DNA of 34,161 nucleotides. Source: an uncultured SAR86 cluster bacterium. Its GTDB lineage: Bacteria; Pseudomonadota; Gammaproteobacteria; Magnimaribacterales; AG-339-G14. The position numbers and the translations under genes are program-made. Shown one piece after another: positions 8,840-18,756 of the stretch. The notes below the pieces were generated by a model. The model made no database searches and was not told the origin of the DNA. It was given only the letters and a program-made list of their open reading frames with translations. The DNA is taken from positions 1-34,161 of the forward strand of contig CASICS010000009.1 of NCBI GenBank assembly GCA_949373255.1. The letters run 5' to 3'. Position 1 is the first letter of the stretch. Every line of letters starts with the position of its first letter.

Positions 8840-11236
8840 TTAACCAACAACAAAATTAATAAGTTTTTTTTCAATGAATATTATTTTTTTAGTTTCCATA
8901 CTCATCATGTATTTATTTACATTTTCTAAAGCTTTTGACTTTTCAATGATCTCCTCTTTAGAAAGGTCTCCTGAAATTTTTATTGAGCCTCTTAATTTAC
9001 CATTAACTTGGATGACGATTTCATAAGAATCATCCTCTAAGAAATTAGAATCAAATTCTGGCCATGAAGCGTGATGAATATTTTGTCCATTTCCCATTTT
9101 TATCCACAATTCATGAGATATATGAGGCGTAATTGGTGAAAGCATTAACAAAGTAGATTCTATTATTTTTTTAAGAAGGAGATTCGATGACTTCGTTGCT
9201 TTTGCTTTCAGACATTCTTTTGGAATATGATTTAATAATTCCATAATCGCTGAAATAGCAGTATTGAAAGAATTTCTTCTGTCAAAATCATCAGAGACTT
9301 TTTTAATTGTTTGATTTAATTTTATCTCTAGAGATTTTAGATCAACCTCATCTATTGACTGATCCACTTGCTGATCAATAATTTGATTAGTTATATTCCA
9401 GACCTTGTTAAGAAACTTAAAAGAGCCTTTTACCCCATCATTTGACCACTCTAAAGATTGCTCAGGTGGAGAGGCAAACATAGAAAATAATCTTACAGTG
9501 TCTGCTCCATAGAGTTCGATAAGTTCTTGAGGGTTAACCGTATTCCCTTTTGATTTTGACATTTTGGTTCCATCCTTGAGAACCATGCCTTGGCATAAAA
9601 GTTTTTTGAAGGGTTCTTTAACCTTTAACAGGTTCATGTCATTCATTGCTTTGCAAAAAAAACGCGAATAAAGAAGATGTAATATGGCATGCTCAATTCC
9701 ACCAATATACTGATCTACAGGAAGCCAATAGTCGACCTCTTCATCAACAATACTTTCTTTTGAGGCATATGAAGCAAATCTAGCAAAATACCAAGATGAC
9801 TCAACAAAAGTATCGAAAGTATCCGTTTCTTTCGTATATATTTTATTATTTATTTCAATACGTTCAGAATCTAACTGCTCCTTAGATAACTCGCTAAAAG
9901 GAATTACATCCGATGGATCATTTTCGTTAATCATCATAGGAATAGGTGCTCCCCATGATCTTTGTCGAGATACCCCCCAATTTCTTAGCCTATAGTTAGT
10001 TTTTTCAGAGCCATAATTTTTTTCATTTGCATCTGTAACTAATTTCTTAAAAGCTGATTCAAAATTTAATCCATTCAGCATTGCTCCTGAATTTATTAAA
10101 TTACCTTTATTTACAACAGCCTCGTTCAACTCACCTTGTTCTCCATTTCCATCGTCAATGACTTGTTTTATTTTAAGAGCATATTTTTGGGCAAACTCAA
10201 AATCTCTTTGATCGTGACCAGGCACAGCCATCAAGGCGCCTGAGCCATAATCCATAAGCACAAAGTTTGCTGCCCAAACATCTATTTCTTCTTTAGAAAT
10301 TGGATGAATAACTTTTAGATCTAACTTAAATCCGGATTTCTCTTGCGTAGCAAGTTCTGCTTCAGAAGTGGAGCCTTTAGAGTTTTTTGCTATCCACTGT
10401 TTAAGATCTTCATTCTTTTCTAATTCTGAAAGCACTAGAGGATGAGTCATTGCGAGCCCAATAAAGGATACTCCCATAATCGTATCAGGACGAGTAGTGA
10501 ATACTTTTATATCTTCTTTATTTTTAGATTTAAAAATAAATTCCATACCTGAAGATTTACCTATCCAGTTTCTTTGCATTAATTTGACTTGTTCCGGCCA
10601 TCCTTCTAAATTATCTATTTCCGACAATAGTTCTTCAGCATAGTCCTCAATCTTAAAAGACCATTGGTTAATTACTTTTCTTTCAACAGGTGCTCCAGAT
10701 CTCCATCCTTTTCCATCAATTACTTGTTCATTTGCTAAAACAGTTTTATCAATAGGATCCCAATTTACTTCTGTTTTTTCTCTTATAACCAAACCTTTCT
10801 TATACATCTCACAAAAAAGCCACTGTTCCCATTTATAGTAGTCTTCATCGCAAGTTCTTAATTCTCTTTTCCAATCATAAGCAAAGCCTAAAGCCATTAA
10901 TTGCTCTTTCATGAATTCAATATTTTTTTCGGTCCAGTCTTTTGGAGAGACATTATTTTTAATAGCCGCATTTTCAGCTGGCAAACCAAAAGCATCCCAT
11001 CCCATTGGCTGGAGGACATTTTTACCAAGCATTCTTTGATACCTAGATATAACATCCCCTATTGTGTAATTTCTTACATGACCCATGTGCAACTCACCAG
11101 AAGGGTAAGGAAACATACTTAGGCAGTAATATTTTTCTTTATTCTTATCGGGTTTTACTTCAAAAGATTTATTTTCTGCCCAGAAAGTTTGAGCTATTTT
11201 CTCTATTTTCTCTGGATTATAGTCTTTGCTGTCCAT
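8840..11236 (-). CDS. leuS: Leucyl-tRNA synthetase
   Basis: FPYPSGELHMGHVRNYTIGDV (HIGH region), GWDAFGLPAENAA, KMSKSKGNTVNP (KMSKS). ATG at 11236 preferred over the upstream TTG at 11239. Confidence 0.97.
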   Translation of the reverse strand: MDSKDYNPEKIEKIAQTFWAENKSFEVKPDKNKEKYYCLSMFPYPSGELHMGHVRNYTIGDVISRYQRMLGKNVLQPMGWDAFGLPAENAAIKNNVSPKDWTEKNIEFMKEQLMALGFAYDWKRELRTCDEDYYKWEQWLFCEMYKKGLVIREKTEVNWDPIDKTVLANEQVIDGKGWRSGAPVERKVINQWSFKIEDYAEELLSEIDNLEGWPEQVKLMQRNWIGKSSGMEFIFKSKNKEDIKVFTTRPDTIMGVSFIGLAMTHPLVLSELEKNEDLKQWIAKNSKGSTSEAELATQEKSGFKLDLKVIHPISKEEIDVWAANFVLMDYGSGALMAVPGHDQRDFEFAQKYALKIKQVIDDGNGEQGELNEAVVNKGNLINSGAMLNGLNFESAFKKLVTDANEKNYGSEKTNYRLRNWGVSRQRSWGAPIPMMINENDPSDVIPFSELSKEQLDSERIEINNKIYTKETDTFDTFVESSWYFARFASYASKESIVDEEVDYWLPVDQYIGGIEHAILHLLYSRFFCKAMNDMNLLKVKEPFKKLLCQGMVLKDGTKMSKSKGNTVNPQELIELYGADTVRLFSMFASPPEQSLEWSNDGVKGSFKFLNKVWNITNQIIDQQVDQSIDEVDLKSLEIKLNQTIKKVSDDFDRRNSFNTAISAIMELLNHIPKECLKAKATKSSNLLLKKIIESTLLMLSPITPHISHELWIKMGNGQNIHHASWPEFDSNFLEDDSYEIVIQVNGKLRGSIKISGDLSKEEIIEKSKALENVNKYMMSMETKKIIFIEKKLINFVVG

Positions 11237-12576
11237 CAATCTATATCCAAAACATTTTGGAGATAATTGATTGATAAATTAGCATTTTTAAAATTTTCTT
11301 CATTTAGAATTATTTCCTGTAGATCCTTATTAGTATCTATTCCTTCCACAAAAAATTCTTCTAAAGCAAATGACATTCTAGCTAAAGCTTCTTCTCTGTC
11401 TATTCCGTGCGTGCATATTTTAGCAATCAAAGCGTCGTAATAAGGAGATATGATACACCCGTCATATACGTGAGAATCAACTCTTACACCTATGCCGCCG
11501 GGTTTACCCCATTGAGTAATTTTTCCAGGAGAAGGCACAAACGTTTGTGGATGTTCGGCATTTATTCGACATTGAATAGCGTGACCTCTTACAGATATAT
11601 CTTCTTGTTTGATCTTTAATTCTTCACCTGCAGCAATTCCTATTTGTAATTTTACTAGATCATAGTCTGTGATCATCTCTGACACAGTATGCTCGACTTG
11701 AAGACGAGTATTCATTTCAATAAAGTAAAATTCTTTATTAAGATATAAAAATTCAAAAGTTCCTGCGCCTTTATAATTCATTTTCTTGCAGCACTCTGTA
11801 CAAAGATTAAAAAGCTCTTCTTTTTTATCTTCTGGAATATTCAAAGCAGGAGCTTCTTCAATAATTTTTTGATTTTTTCTTTGGATTGAGCAATCTCTTT
11901 CATAAAAGTGAAGAGCGTTACCAAAATTGTCTGCAAGGACTTGAACTTCAATATGTCGGGGGCCTTCTAAAAATTTTTCAAGATATATTTCATCACTTCC
12001 AAAACTATTCAAGGCCTCTTGTTGTGTAATTTTCATTTTGGAGATTAATTCGCTCTCGTCATTAGCTATAGCGATACCTCTTCCACCTCCACCTGCCGCA
12101 GCTTTAATCATTACGGGATATCCTATTTCATTAGCCATGGATAGTGTTTCTCTATTAGTTGCTGAAACTCTTCCGCTTCCGGGAACACATGGAAGCCCTG
12201 AATTAGTAGCCATTTCTTTAGCAGATATTTTGTTTCCCATGATCCTTATAGATTCAGGATCAGGACCAATAAATGCATAGCCACTAGCAATTACTTGCTC
12301 AGCAAAATGATCATTTTCTGCTAAGAAGCCTACTCCCGGATGAATTGCATCCACTCCTGTAAGTTCGCAAGCGCTTATAATAGAAGGAATATTTAGGTAG
12401 CTTTTTGAAGATTCTGCTGGACCAATACATATTGCTTCATCAGCCATCATTACGTGTTTTAGATCTTTGTCTGCTTCAGAATAGACTGCAACTGTTCCAA
12501 TTCCCATTTCTTTGCAGGCTTTAAGAATCCTTAAGGCAATTTCACCTCTATTGGCAATTAGAATTTTTGAGAACAT
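11236..12576 (-). CDS. accC: Acetyl-CoA carboxylase, biotin carboxylase subunit
   Basis: MFSKILIANRGEIALRILKACKEMGI, KAAAGGGGRGI, EMNTRLQVEHTVSEMITDYDLV. Confidence 0.97.
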   Translation of the reverse strand: MFSKILIANRGEIALRILKACKEMGIGTVAVYSEADKDLKHVMMADEAICIGPAESSKSYLNIPSIISACELTGVDAIHPGVGFLAENDHFAEQVIASGYAFIGPDPESIRIMGNKISAKEMATNSGLPCVPGSGRVSATNRETLSMANEIGYPVMIKAAAGGGGRGIAIANDESELISKMKITQQEALNSFGSDEIYLEKFLEGPRHIEVQVLADNFGNALHFYERDCSIQRKNQKIIEEAPALNIPEDKKEELFNLCTECCKKMNYKGAGTFEFLYLNKEFYFIEMNTRLQVEHTVSEMITDYDLVKLQIGIAAGEELKIKQEDISVRGHAIQCRINAEHPQTFVPSPGKITQWGKPGGIGVRVDSHVYDGCIISPYYDALIAKICTHGIDREEALARMSFALEEFFVEGIDTNKDLQEIILNEENFKNANLSINYLQNVLDID

Positions 12577-13038
12577 TTATTCTTCTATTACAAAAAGAAC
12601 TTCACCATATTCCACTGGTTCAGAATTAGATATTAAAGCCTCTTTGATTGTCCCGTTGAAATCTGATTTTACTTCGTTCATCATTTTCATAGCTTCAATA
12701 ATACAAAGAACATCTCCTTCACTAACAGTATCTCCAACTTTAACAAAGGCATCTGCTCCAGGGTTAGGGGAGTTGTAGAAAGTTCCAACCATTGGAGAGT
12801 TTATAGATTTTCCTGAGATTACTTTTTCTTTTACTTCTTCAGTGTTTTCTTCAGAAGAAATGGAATTAGATTCAATTGTGGGTTGAATAGTTGAATGAGG
12901 AGCAGCCATTTGTGCTTGCTGTAAAATGCCTGCAGATTTGACCAGCTTTACTGACTCTTCACCTTCATTAATTTCCAATTCATTCAAAGAAGATTCTTCA
13001 AGCATCTCTATTAATTTTTTAACTTTTCTTATGTCCAT
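12577..13038 (-). CDS. accB: Acetyl-CoA carboxylase biotin carboxyl carrier protein
   Basis: Biotinylation motif EAMKMMNEV; upstream of accC; SD AAGGAG. Confidence 0.96.
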   Translation of the reverse strand: MDIRKVKKLIEMLEESSLNELEINEGEESVKLVKSAGILQQAQMAAPHSTIQPTIESNSISSEENTEEVKEKVISGKSINSPMVGTFYNSPNPGADAFVKVGDTVSEGDVLCIIEAMKMMNEVKSDFNGTIKEALISNSEPVEYGEVLFVIEE

Positions 13039-13040
13039 AA

Positions 13041-13481
13041 CTACTCCTTAATTTTATCAATCGCTAAATCTAATGCTGCTGCATAACCTTTTTCTCCAAA
13101 ACCAGAAATGGTTCCGACTGAAATATCTGAGAAATAAGATTTTTCTCGAAAAGATTCTCTACCAAATATATTACTTATATGGATCTCTATCATTGGAATT
13201 GCAACTCCAAGAACCGCATCTCTTAACGCTACGCTGGTATGAGTGAAAGCACCTGGATTAAAAAGAATACATTCGACGTTATTTTTTTTTGCTTCTTGAA
13301 TTTTATCAACAAGCTCATGTTCCGCATTGCTTTGAAAACACTCTAAATTTATAGAGTGAGAATTGGCAATTTCAATTAATTCATTTTCTATTTCTTCTAA
13401 AGTTTTAGACCCATATATATCCTTCTCTCTATTTCCTAAAAGATTGAGGTTTGGACCGTTTAATAGAATTATATTTCTCAT
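13041..13481 (-). CDS. aroQ: 3-dehydroquinate dehydratase, type II
   Basis: [46 protein letters not shown]. Confidence 0.96.
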   Translation of the reverse strand: MRNIILLNGPNLNLLGNREKDIYGSKTLEEIENELIEIANSHSINLECFQSNAEHELVDKIQEAKKNNVECILFNPGAFTHTSVALRDAVLGVAIPMIEIHISNIFGRESFREKSYFSDISVGTISGFGEKGYAAALDLAIDKIKE

Positions 13482-13506
13482 GATTTTAGTGAATAATAGT
13501 GAATTT

Positions 13507-13980
13507 TTAGAGAAATTTAAAGGAATTTACTTTATTTTTATTCCTTTTGAATAAAATTCTTTTTGTTATTTTCGGATAACAGAGAATATTTTTTAAACAT
13601 CCTTGAAAGCTTAAGGACAGATCCTTTTTATCGGTAAGACTTTCCACATTTATATAAATAGATAAATCATCCTCATATATATTGCTAACGCCATAAAATT
13701 CATCTTCTAATTCTATAGATTCGCCAACTATCTCATGACTGATTGAATTATTTCCAGATGTGATGGCTAACTGATCTGCGTATATATAAGAATTTTTATT
13801 AATTTTAAACGAAATTACCAATAGGCTGCCAAGAGAAGAAAGCGAAACCTCAAAAGCCTCATCCACGGAAAGTAATCTTTCTGGAGGAAAGGATTTATCA
13901 GAAATTATGTGAGATGAAAATAGAAGAAAACAAATAAACATTGATAAGTTAAATGTATTTGGCCTTTTTATGATTATCAT
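13507..13980 (-). CDS. Stand-alone DsbD N-terminal (DsbD-alpha) domain protein; remnant or solo form of DsbD
   Basis: Signal peptide, then PPERLLSVDEAFEVSL...LLVISFKINKNSYIYADQL...DEFYGVSNIYEDDLSIYI...LSLSFQGCLKNILCYPKITKRILF, resembling the nDsbD pattern YQGCAxxGxCYPP. It ends before any TM or thioredoxin-like domain. Start chosen at the ATG ending at 13980; the track ORF extends to 14043. Confidence 0.7.
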   Translation of the reverse strand: MIIIKRPNTFNLSMFICFLLFSSHIISDKSFPPERLLSVDEAFEVSLSSLGSLLVISFKINKNSYIYADQLAITSGNNSISHEIVGESIELEDEFYGVSNIYEDDLSIYINVESLTDKKDLSLSFQGCLKNILCYPKITKRILFKRNKNKVNSFKFL

Positions 13981-14055
13981 CTTTTCTAAAAATTTATATA
14001 TAAGAGAATATTCTGGTGATAAAGTCAGCAAATAACAAATCATTAATTATTATTT

Positions 14056-15720
14056 ATGTCGAAAAATAGAAAATATTCTTCACCCTTAGTAGACGGTCCA
14101 TCTCAGGCTCCTTCAAGATCAATGTTGAGAGCAGTTGGGTTTACGGATGATGATTTTAAAAAACCTCAAGTTGGCGTGGCCTCAACTTGGTCTATGGTTA
14201 CACCATGCAATATGCACATAAATGATTTAGCTTCTTCAGTCTGTAATTCCATTGATGATGAAAAAATGAAAGCAGTTCTTTTTAATACAATAACTATTTC
14301 AGATGGTATCTCAATGGGAACATTAGGAATGAGGTATTCATTAGTTTCAAGAGAAGTGATAGCAGACTCAATTGAGACGGTTGTAGGTTGTCAATCCTTT
14401 GATGGAGTAGTTGCGATTGGTGGTTGTGATAAAAATATGCCTGGTTGCATAATAGGTATAGCTAGACTAAACAGACCTTCCATTTTTGTATATGGAGGCT
14501 CCATAAGACCTGGTTCAAATCACACAGACCTAATCACCGTAATGGAGGGAGTGGGAAGTTATACAAGTAATAAAATTTCTGAGGAAGAGCTTATAGCAAT
14601 TGAAAAATCTGCATTACCTGGCCCTGGCTCATGTGGGGGGATGTATACAGCAAATACAATGGCTTCTGCAATTGAAGCTCTTGGCATGAGTTTACCTGGA
14701 AGCAGCTCTCAAGATGCAGTTTCTGATGAAAAGATATTGGACTGTGAAAAAGTTGGCCCAGCTATGAATAACTTATTAGAGAAGGACATTAAACCCACAG
14801 ATATTATGACAAGAGAAGCATTTGAAAACTCCATTAGAGTTGTTATCGCCTTAGGCGGATCAACAAATGCTGTCCTTCATTTGTTAGCTATGGCAAGAAG
14901 TGTAAACGTTTCCTTAGAGATAGAAGATTTTGAAGAATTAGGAAAAACAAGCCCTTTGTTGGCAGATTTAAGGCCATCAGGGCATTATTTGATGTCAGAG
15001 TTAAATGCTATTGGAGGAATTCAACCCCTAATGAAAACACTATTAGATGCAGGTTTATTGCATGGAAATTGTTTAACAGTTACAGGAAGAACTCTCGGTG
15101 AAAACTTAGAAAATGTTGAACCCTATCCAGATTTCCAAAAAATTATTTATTCTCTTGATAATCCAATTAAAAAAGATAGTCACCTAAGAATTCTCAAAGG
15201 AAATTTAGCCGAGGATGGAGCTGTAGCTAAAATAACTGGAAAGGAAGGCTTGAGCTTTACTGGAAAAGCAAAGGTATTTAATTCGGAAGAAGAAACCAAT
15301 GAAGCAATTAATAACTCAGAAATAAAAGCCGGAGATGTCGTCGTCGTTCGTTATGAAGGTCCGGTTGGAGGTCCTGGAATGAGAGAAATGTTGAAACCAA
15401 CCTCTGCAATTATGGGTCAAGGTTTAGGTGATAAGGTGGCTTTTATAACTGACGGAAGATTCTCAGGAGGATCTCATGGATTTGTTGTAGGTCACATTAC
15501 CCCAGAAGCAGCGAAGGGAGGTCTTATAGGCCTCTTGAAAGATGGCGATGAAATTACTATTGATTCAGAAAGAGGGACTATTGATGTTGATATAGACTCA
15601 AGTGAAATAGCCAAGAGAAAGGAAACTTGGTTCAATCCAAAACCAGCTCCTGAAAGAGGAGTTTTATCTAAATACGCTAAGACAGTTCAATCTGCATCTA
15701 AAGGAGCTGTTACGGATTGA
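14056..15720 (+). CDS. ilvD: Dihydroxy-acid dehydratase
   Basis: GGCDKNMPGC, GPGSCGGMYTANTMASAIEALGMSLPGSSS, TDGRFSGGSHGFVVGHITPEA. Confidence 0.97.
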   Translation: MSKNRKYSSPLVDGPSQAPSRSMLRAVGFTDDDFKKPQVGVASTWSMVTPCNMHINDLASSVCNSIDDEKMKAVLFNTITISDGISMGTLGMRYSLVSREVIADSIETVVGCQSFDGVVAIGGCDKNMPGCIIGIARLNRPSIFVYGGSIRPGSNHTDLITVMEGVGSYTSNKISEEELIAIEKSALPGPGSCGGMYTANTMASAIEALGMSLPGSSSQDAVSDEKILDCEKVGPAMNNLLEKDIKPTDIMTREAFENSIRVVIALGGSTNAVLHLLAMARSVNVSLEIEDFEELGKTSPLLADLRPSGHYLMSELNAIGGIQPLMKTLLDAGLLHGNCLTVTGRTLGENLENVEPYPDFQKIIYSLDNPIKKDSHLRILKGNLAEDGAVAKITGKEGLSFTGKAKVFNSEEETNEAINNSEIKAGDVVVVRYEGPVGGPGMREMLKPTSAIMGQGLGDKVAFITDGRFSGGSHGFVVGHITPEAAKGGLIGLLKDGDEITIDSERGTIDVDIDSSEIAKRKETWFNPKPAPERGVLSKYAKTVQSASKGAVTD

Positions 15721-15727
15721 TAAACTC

Positions 15728-15755
15728 TTGTAAAAATTTATTTCATCCTCATAAT
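15728..15755 (+). promoter_or_regulatory. Putative sigma70-type promoter of trxA
   Basis: TTGTAA (15728-15733), 16-nt spacer, CATAAT (15750-15755), 6 nt, ATG (15762). Visual match only. Confidence 0.45.
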
Positions 15756-15761
15756 TAAACT

Positions 15762-16085
15762 ATGTCAAAAACCATTGAACTTACAGATTCCAACTTCGAT
15801 CAGGAAATTTCTTCAAGCGAAGTTCCTGTGTTGGTTGATTACTGGGCTGAATGGTGTGGTCCATGCAAAATGGTAGGCCCAATTCTTGAAGAGTTGGCAA
15901 ATGATCTCGAAGGCAAGATTATTATAGGTAAAGTAGATGTTGATACTAACAAGGATTCAGCTGCGAAACAGAAAGTAATGAGCATTCCAACTTTAGTCCT
16001 CTTTAAAAATGGTGAACCTGTTGATCAAAGAGTAGGCGCATTAACAAAAAATCAATTAGAAGAATTTATTAATCAGTATATTTAA
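15762..16085 (+). CDS. trxA: Thioredoxin
   Basis: WAEWCGPCKMVGPILEELA active site; 107 aa; upstream of rho. Confidence 0.96.
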   Translation: MSKTIELTDSNFDQEISSSEVPVLVDYWAEWCGPCKMVGPILEELANDLEGKIIIGKVDVDTNKDSAAKQKVMSIPTLVLFKNGEPVDQRVGALTKNQLEEFINQYI

Positions 16086-16186
16086 TAAAAGGTAGACGAT
16101 TTTTCCATTAGGTGGTTAAATTGCCTCTGTAGCAACTCGCTACAAATTATTTCCAGTTTTAATCACAATTTAATTATAAAAAAACT

Positions 16187-17449
16187 ATGCATTTAGGCGA
16201 ACTTAAAGCTAAACCAATAGACGAACTTCTCGGAATAGCCGGGGAAATGGGTATTGAAAATATAGCAAGATCAAAAAAACAAGATGTAATATTTAGCATC
16301 TTAAAGTCTCATTCAAAATCGGGTGAGGATATTGAAGGCGAAGGCGTTCTAGAAATTTTAAACGACGGTTTTGGATTCTTGAGATCACCGACTGCGTCTT
16401 ATGTCGCCGGACCTGATGATATTTATGTTTCACCAAGTCAAATTAGACGTTTTGGTTTAAAAACAGGAGATTCAATCTCAGGAAAAATAAGACCTCCTAA
16501 AGATGGCGAAAGATATTTTGCACTTTTAAAGATAGATCTGATTAATTTTGAAACGACTGACAAGACTAAATCAAAAATTGCATTTGAAAATCTAACTCCT
16601 CTTTTTCCAGAAGAAAGAATTGTCATGGAATCAGGAAATGGCACTACTGAAGATTTATCAGCAAGAATCATAGATTTAATATCTCCAACTGGAAAAGGGC
16701 AAAGAGGGCTGATTGTTTCTCCTCCTAAAGCTGGAAAAACTTTATTACTTCAAAGCATTGCTCATTCAATAGAAAAGAATAGTCCAGATAGTACGCTAAT
16801 GGTTTTGCTTATAGATGAAAGACCAGAAGAAGTTACAGATATGATTAGAACTGTAAAAGGAGAGGTTATAGCTAGTACTTTTGACGAACCACCTTCTCGA
16901 CATGTTCAAGTTGCTGAGATGGCAATCAATAAAGCAAAAAGACTTGTTGAAACAGGTCACGATGTAATAATTCTTTTAGATTCAATAACTAGATTAGGAA
17001 GAGCTTATAACTCCACGCAAGCCTCATCAGGAAAAATCTTAACAGGTGGAGTAGACGCTAATGCTTTAGAAAAGCCAAAAAGATTTTTTGGAGCAGCCAG
17101 AAACATAGAAAATGGCGGAAGTCTGACTATTATTGCAACTGCTTTAGTAGACACCGGATCAAGAATGGATGAAGTTATTTATGAAGAATTCAAAGGAACA
17201 GGTAATCAAGAAATACACTTAGATAGATCAATTGCAGAAAAAAGAATCTTTCCAGCCATTAATATAAGAAGATCTGGAACTCGAAAAGAAGAACTTATAA
17301 CAGACGAATTAGATTTAGCCAGGATCAACATATTGAGAAAACTTCTCCATGACATGGATGATGTTAATGCTACTGAATGGCTTATTGATAAGCTCAGAAA
17401 GCATAAAACAAATAATGAATTTTTCGATTCAATGAAAAAATCTAAATAA
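16187..17449 (+). CDS. rho: Transcription termination factor Rho
   Basis: [45 protein letters not shown] (Walker A), [24 protein letters not shown]. Confidence 0.97.
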   Translation: MHLGELKAKPIDELLGIAGEMGIENIARSKKQDVIFSILKSHSKSGEDIEGEGVLEILNDGFGFLRSPTASYVAGPDDIYVSPSQIRRFGLKTGDSISGKIRPPKDGERYFALLKIDLINFETTDKTKSKIAFENLTPLFPEERIVMESGNGTTEDLSARIIDLISPTGKGQRGLIVSPPKAGKTLLLQSIAHSIEKNSPDSTLMVLLIDERPEEVTDMIRTVKGEVIASTFDEPPSRHVQVAEMAINKAKRLVETGHDVIILLDSITRLGRAYNSTQASSGKILTGGVDANALEKPKRFFGAARNIENGGSLTIIATALVDTGSRMDEVIYEEFKGTGNQEIHLDRSIAEKRIFPAINIRRSGTRKEELITDELDLARINILRKLLHDMDDVNATEWLIDKLRKHKTNNEFFDSMKKSK

Positions 17450-18008
17450 TTTTTTTTAAAAGGCGATAGCTTTTCCCACCGAAAAATTTTTCTTTATAAA
17501 CTCTATAAGAGTTTTCAATAAAACTTATGTCTAGATTTTTTTCACACTCTAGATAAATAGTCGAATTTTCATTGATAAATTTTCTTTCACTGAGTTTTTC
17601 AAAAATCTCCACAACAAAATTTTTGTTAAATGGCGGGTCAACAAAAACAAGATCAAATGGATTTTCCGGCTTATTTTGCTCTAGCCAATCCATACAATCT
17701 TGATGGAATATTTCGGTAGATTCTTCGCATTTTAATTCCGTACTTATTTTTCTTAATTCAGAGAATAAATTTTTATTTAACTCCACAAATGTAACCTTTT
17801 CTGCTCCTCTAGAAAGAGACTCAAAGCCCATAGCGCCAGTTCCAGCAAATAAATCTAGACAAGTATATTCATTTAGATTTTGTCCTAGCCAGTTGAATAA
17901 TGTCTCTTTTGCTCGATCAGGCGTAGGTCTTATATCTTTATCCAGAATAAAAGAGATTTTTTTACCTTTCCATTTTCCACCAATTATTCTTATTTTACCT
18001 TTCGACAT
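17442..18008 (-). CDS. rsmD: 16S rRNA (guanine(966)-N(2))-methyltransferase
   Basis: [53 protein letters not shown]. Confidence 0.93.
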   Translation of the reverse strand: MSKGKIRIIGGKWKGKKISFILDKDIRPTPDRAKETLFNWLGQNLNEYTCLDLFAGTGAMGFESLSRGAEKVTFVELNKNLFSELRKISTELKCEESTEIFHQDCMDWLEQNKPENPFDLVFVDPPFNKNFVVEIFEKLSERKFINENSTIYLECEKNLDISFIENSYRVYKEKFFGGKSYRLLKKII

Positions 18009-18019
18009 ATTTAGATATT

Positions 18020-18057
18020 TTAAGACATTATTTTTACCTTAAGTCATTATTTTTTAC
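18020..18057. repeat. Imperfect tandem direct repeat, TTAAGACATTATTTTTAC / TTAAGTCATTATTTTTTAC
   Basis: Two near-identical 18-19 bp units at 18020-18037 and 18039-18057, between divergent rsmD and the flavin reductase. Confidence 0.7.
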
Positions 18058-18091
18058 GTGGCATAATGCTTTCTATTCAAAGCACTTAATT

Positions 18092-18547
18092 ATGAAAAAT
18101 GAATTTCTAGAGGTTTTAAGGACTCTCAAACAAACTGTTTTTATTCTATCAGCAGGAGATAAAACCGAACGCCATGCAATGACTGTTTCATCGGTAACTT
18201 CATTGTCTGTGGAGCCGCCAAGCATTATGGTTGCTATAAATAAAAATGCTGGAATTAATTCCATTCTTAGCGAAGATACAAATTTTTGCTTAAATCTCTT
18301 AAGTTCCTCGCAGCAAGAGATTTCAAATATTTGTAGTGGTTCCGAAGAAGGAGAAGAAAGATTTAACAATGAAGGCTGGGTTTCAGAGAATTCAATTTAT
18401 TTGGAGTCGGCTCAATCAAACATCTTTTGTAAGGTTAAAAAAATTATTCCTTTTTCCTCTCATTTTATAATGATTGGAGAGGTCACTAAAATAATTCACT
18501 CCGGAAAAATGGATCCTTTAGTCTATCAAAATGGAAAATACGACTAA
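18092..18547 (+). CDS. Flavin reductase-like domain protein (FMN-binding split barrel)
   Basis: HAMTVSSVTSLSVEPPSIMVAINKNAGINSIL...FCLNLLSSSQQEIS...FIMIGEV is typical of the flavin reductase family. Confidence 0.85.
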   Translation: MKNEFLEVLRTLKQTVFILSAGDKTERHAMTVSSVTSLSVEPPSIMVAINKNAGINSILSEDTNFCLNLLSSSQQEISNICSGSEEGEERFNNEGWVSENSIYLESAQSNIFCKVKKIIPFSSHFIMIGEVTKIIHSGKMDPLVYQNGKYD

Positions 18548-18744
18548 GAGCAATCTTTTCTGGTGCAAAACCATTCATCGTCTATTTTTTTTGCTGCTGA
18601 TACAACAACATAAGTTTGACATTTGGAGCATCTAATCATTTCATTTTGATCGTGCTTCAAATCTAGGTTACTTTTACCAAACATCCTTGAAAGGATAAAT
18701 AAGCTAACTACAAAAAAAAGAATAAATAAAAAATTTAAAAACAT
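18544..18744 (-). CDS. Small membrane-anchored CxxC zinc-ribbon protein (PP0621-like)
   Basis: 66 aa; one N-terminal TM helix, then MIRCSKCQTYVV...WFCTRKDC. Confidence 0.6.
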   Translation of the reverse strand: MFLNFLFILFFVVSLFILSRMFGKSNLDLKHDQNEMIRCSKCQTYVVVSAAKKIDDEWFCTRKDCS

Positions 18745-18756
18745 TGATGTCGATTT

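Noticed and set aside
12038-12280. 80-aa + strand ORF inside accC
   Set aside because: Antisense to clearly coding accC; Pro/Leu-rich composition is a shadow of the accC codons.
13488-13505. Short direct repeat TAGTGAATAA/TAGTGAATTT upstream of aroQ
   Set aside because: Only 8 identical bp in AT-rich sequence; easily chance.
13981-14043. Upstream extension of the DsbD-like ORF (MICYLLTLSPEYSLIYKFLEK)
   Set aside because: It would leave only 12 bp for a divergent promoter with ilvD, and a good signal peptide begins at the ATG ending at 13980.
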